Shown here piece by piece: positions 4,814-5,346 of a DNA stretch of 5,346 nucleotides (the first letter of the stretch is position 1; every line of letters begins with the position of its first letter). Origin of the DNA: Chloroflexota bacterium (lineage in GTDB: Bacteria; Chloroflexota; Limnocylindria; Limnocylindrales; CSP1-4); the NCBI GenBank assembly GCA_013813905.1, contig JACCQX010000044.1:1-5346 (forward strand), written 5' to 3'. The notes below the pieces were generated by a model, which was given only the letters and a program-made list of their open reading frames with translations, was not told where the DNA came from and searched no databases. Position numbers and translations under genes: made by a program.

Positions 4814-5346
4814 TTGGCCATCGATCCCAACCAGGAATTCCTCGTTCAGCCTGTCAACGCTTCCTGGCTGCAGTGCAACATCGAGTGCCAGGAAGGTTGC
4901 CCCGTCGGCACCAACTGCCGCGGCTACCTGAACCTGGCTGCGGAGGGCCGCTTCGAGGAGGGCTACATCCTCGCCCGCGAGCCGAATCCGGTGGCCGCGA
5001 TGTGCGCCTACGTCTGCTCCGCCCCGTGCGAGCGTGCCTGCCGCCGCGGCGACATCGACCGGCCGCTGGCCATCCGGGCCATGAAGCGCTTCCTCTTCGA
5101 GTGGCACCAGGCCTCGGGCATCCCCGACGACATGCCCGCCATCACGCCCCGTGACACCAGCGTCGCCGTGGTCGGTGCCGGGCCGGCCGGCATCGCCGTG
5201 GCGCGGGAGCTGGCCGTGGCCGGACATCGGGTCACCGTCTATGACGAGCTGCCCTACGCCGGCGGCACGATGCTCATCGGCGTGCCCGCCTTCCGCCTGC
5301 CGCGCGAGGCCATCGAGGCGGACGTGGCCCTCACCGAGCGCCTCGG
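4814..5346 (+). CDS. GltD-like iron-sulfur/FAD NAD(P)H oxidoreductase (3' end missing)
   Basis: N-terminal 177 residues of a flavoprotein related to the small subunit of glutamate synthase and the N-terminal part of dihydropyrimidine dehydrogenase, which passes electrons between NAD(P)H, FAD and 4Fe-4S clusters. An N-terminal iron-sulfur domain carries two cysteine groups: 21, 25, 29, 35 (CNIECQEGCPVGTNC) and 64, 68, 72, 76 (CAYVCSAPCERAC). Then RPLAIRAMKRF leads into a Rossmann FAD-binding motif VAVVGAGPAGIAVAREL (Gly121, Gly123, Gly126) and GGTMLIGVPAFRLPREAI, typical of GltD. The frame has a stop at 4766 and its only start codon before the cysteines is TTG at 4814, with a weak AGAGG at 4797-4801, so TTG is chosen. 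Family members often have 450-600 residues; the rest lies to the right. Whether it is a true GltD, or the partner of another enzyme such as a hydrogenase, formate dehydrogenase or pyrimidine reductase, depends on genes outside the window. Confidence 0.92.
   Translation, partial: MAIDPNQEFLVQPVNASWLQCNIECQEGCPVGTNCRGYLNLAAEGRFEEGYILAREPNPVAAMCAYVCSAPCERACRRGDIDRPLAIRAMKRFLFEWHQASGIPDDMPAITPRDTSVAVVGAGPAGIAVARELAVAGHRVTVYDELPYAGGTMLIGVPAFRLPREAIEADVALTERL

Noticed and set aside
4613..5227. Upstream extension of the gene D frame through to 5227 on the minus strand
   Set aside because: This part is antisense to the clearly coding GltD-like gene and its translation has no protein-like pattern. 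The protein-like sequence begins at ATG 4612.

Overview
The window is visibly GC-rich, with strong G/C preference at third codon positions, GTG and TTG starts beside ATG, tightly overlapping genes and one probable leaderless promoter. This fits a high-GC bacterium such as an actinomycete or a member of Chloroflexota. The sequence alone does not settle the phylum. I saw no tRNA, rRNA, CRISPR array, transposase or integrase.

Left part (1-2684, + strand): the end of an uptake ABC transporter operon. A two-domain permease of the ThiP/FbpB (thiamine or ferric iron) type is cut by the left edge. It is followed by its ATPase and then a Bcp/PrxQ-type peroxiredoxin, whose ATG overlaps the ATPase stop in an ATGA. 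The three genes very likely share one transcript. The substrate-binding protein would lie outside the window to the left.

Centre (2685-3620): a perfect 15-bp hairpin with an 8-nt loop separates the operon from a PIG-L/LmbE-family zinc deacetylase on the same strand. The hairpin buries a strong Shine-Dalgarno sequence in its left arm, and its only T-rich tail is on the opposite strand, so it may be more than a simple terminator. A short leader ORF can start inside it.

Right-centre (3621-4812): two overlapping minus-strand genes of unknown function, upstream gene D (4612 to 3996) and downstream gene C (3999 to 3621), join through a GTGA overlap. Read as given, both are broken. One single-base shift in D and two in C, all of the same sign and in G/C-rich stretches, restore proteins of about 205 and 126 residues. 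These are either sequencing indels or a decaying gene pair. A ~200-bp divergent control region upstream of D holds a probable leaderless promoter, an inverted repeat over its -35, a 9-bp tandem repeat, and a candidate extended -10 for the gene facing right.

Right edge (4814-5346, + strand): the N-terminal third or so of a GltD-like iron-sulfur flavoprotein (NAD(P)H oxidoreductase), cut by the window end.
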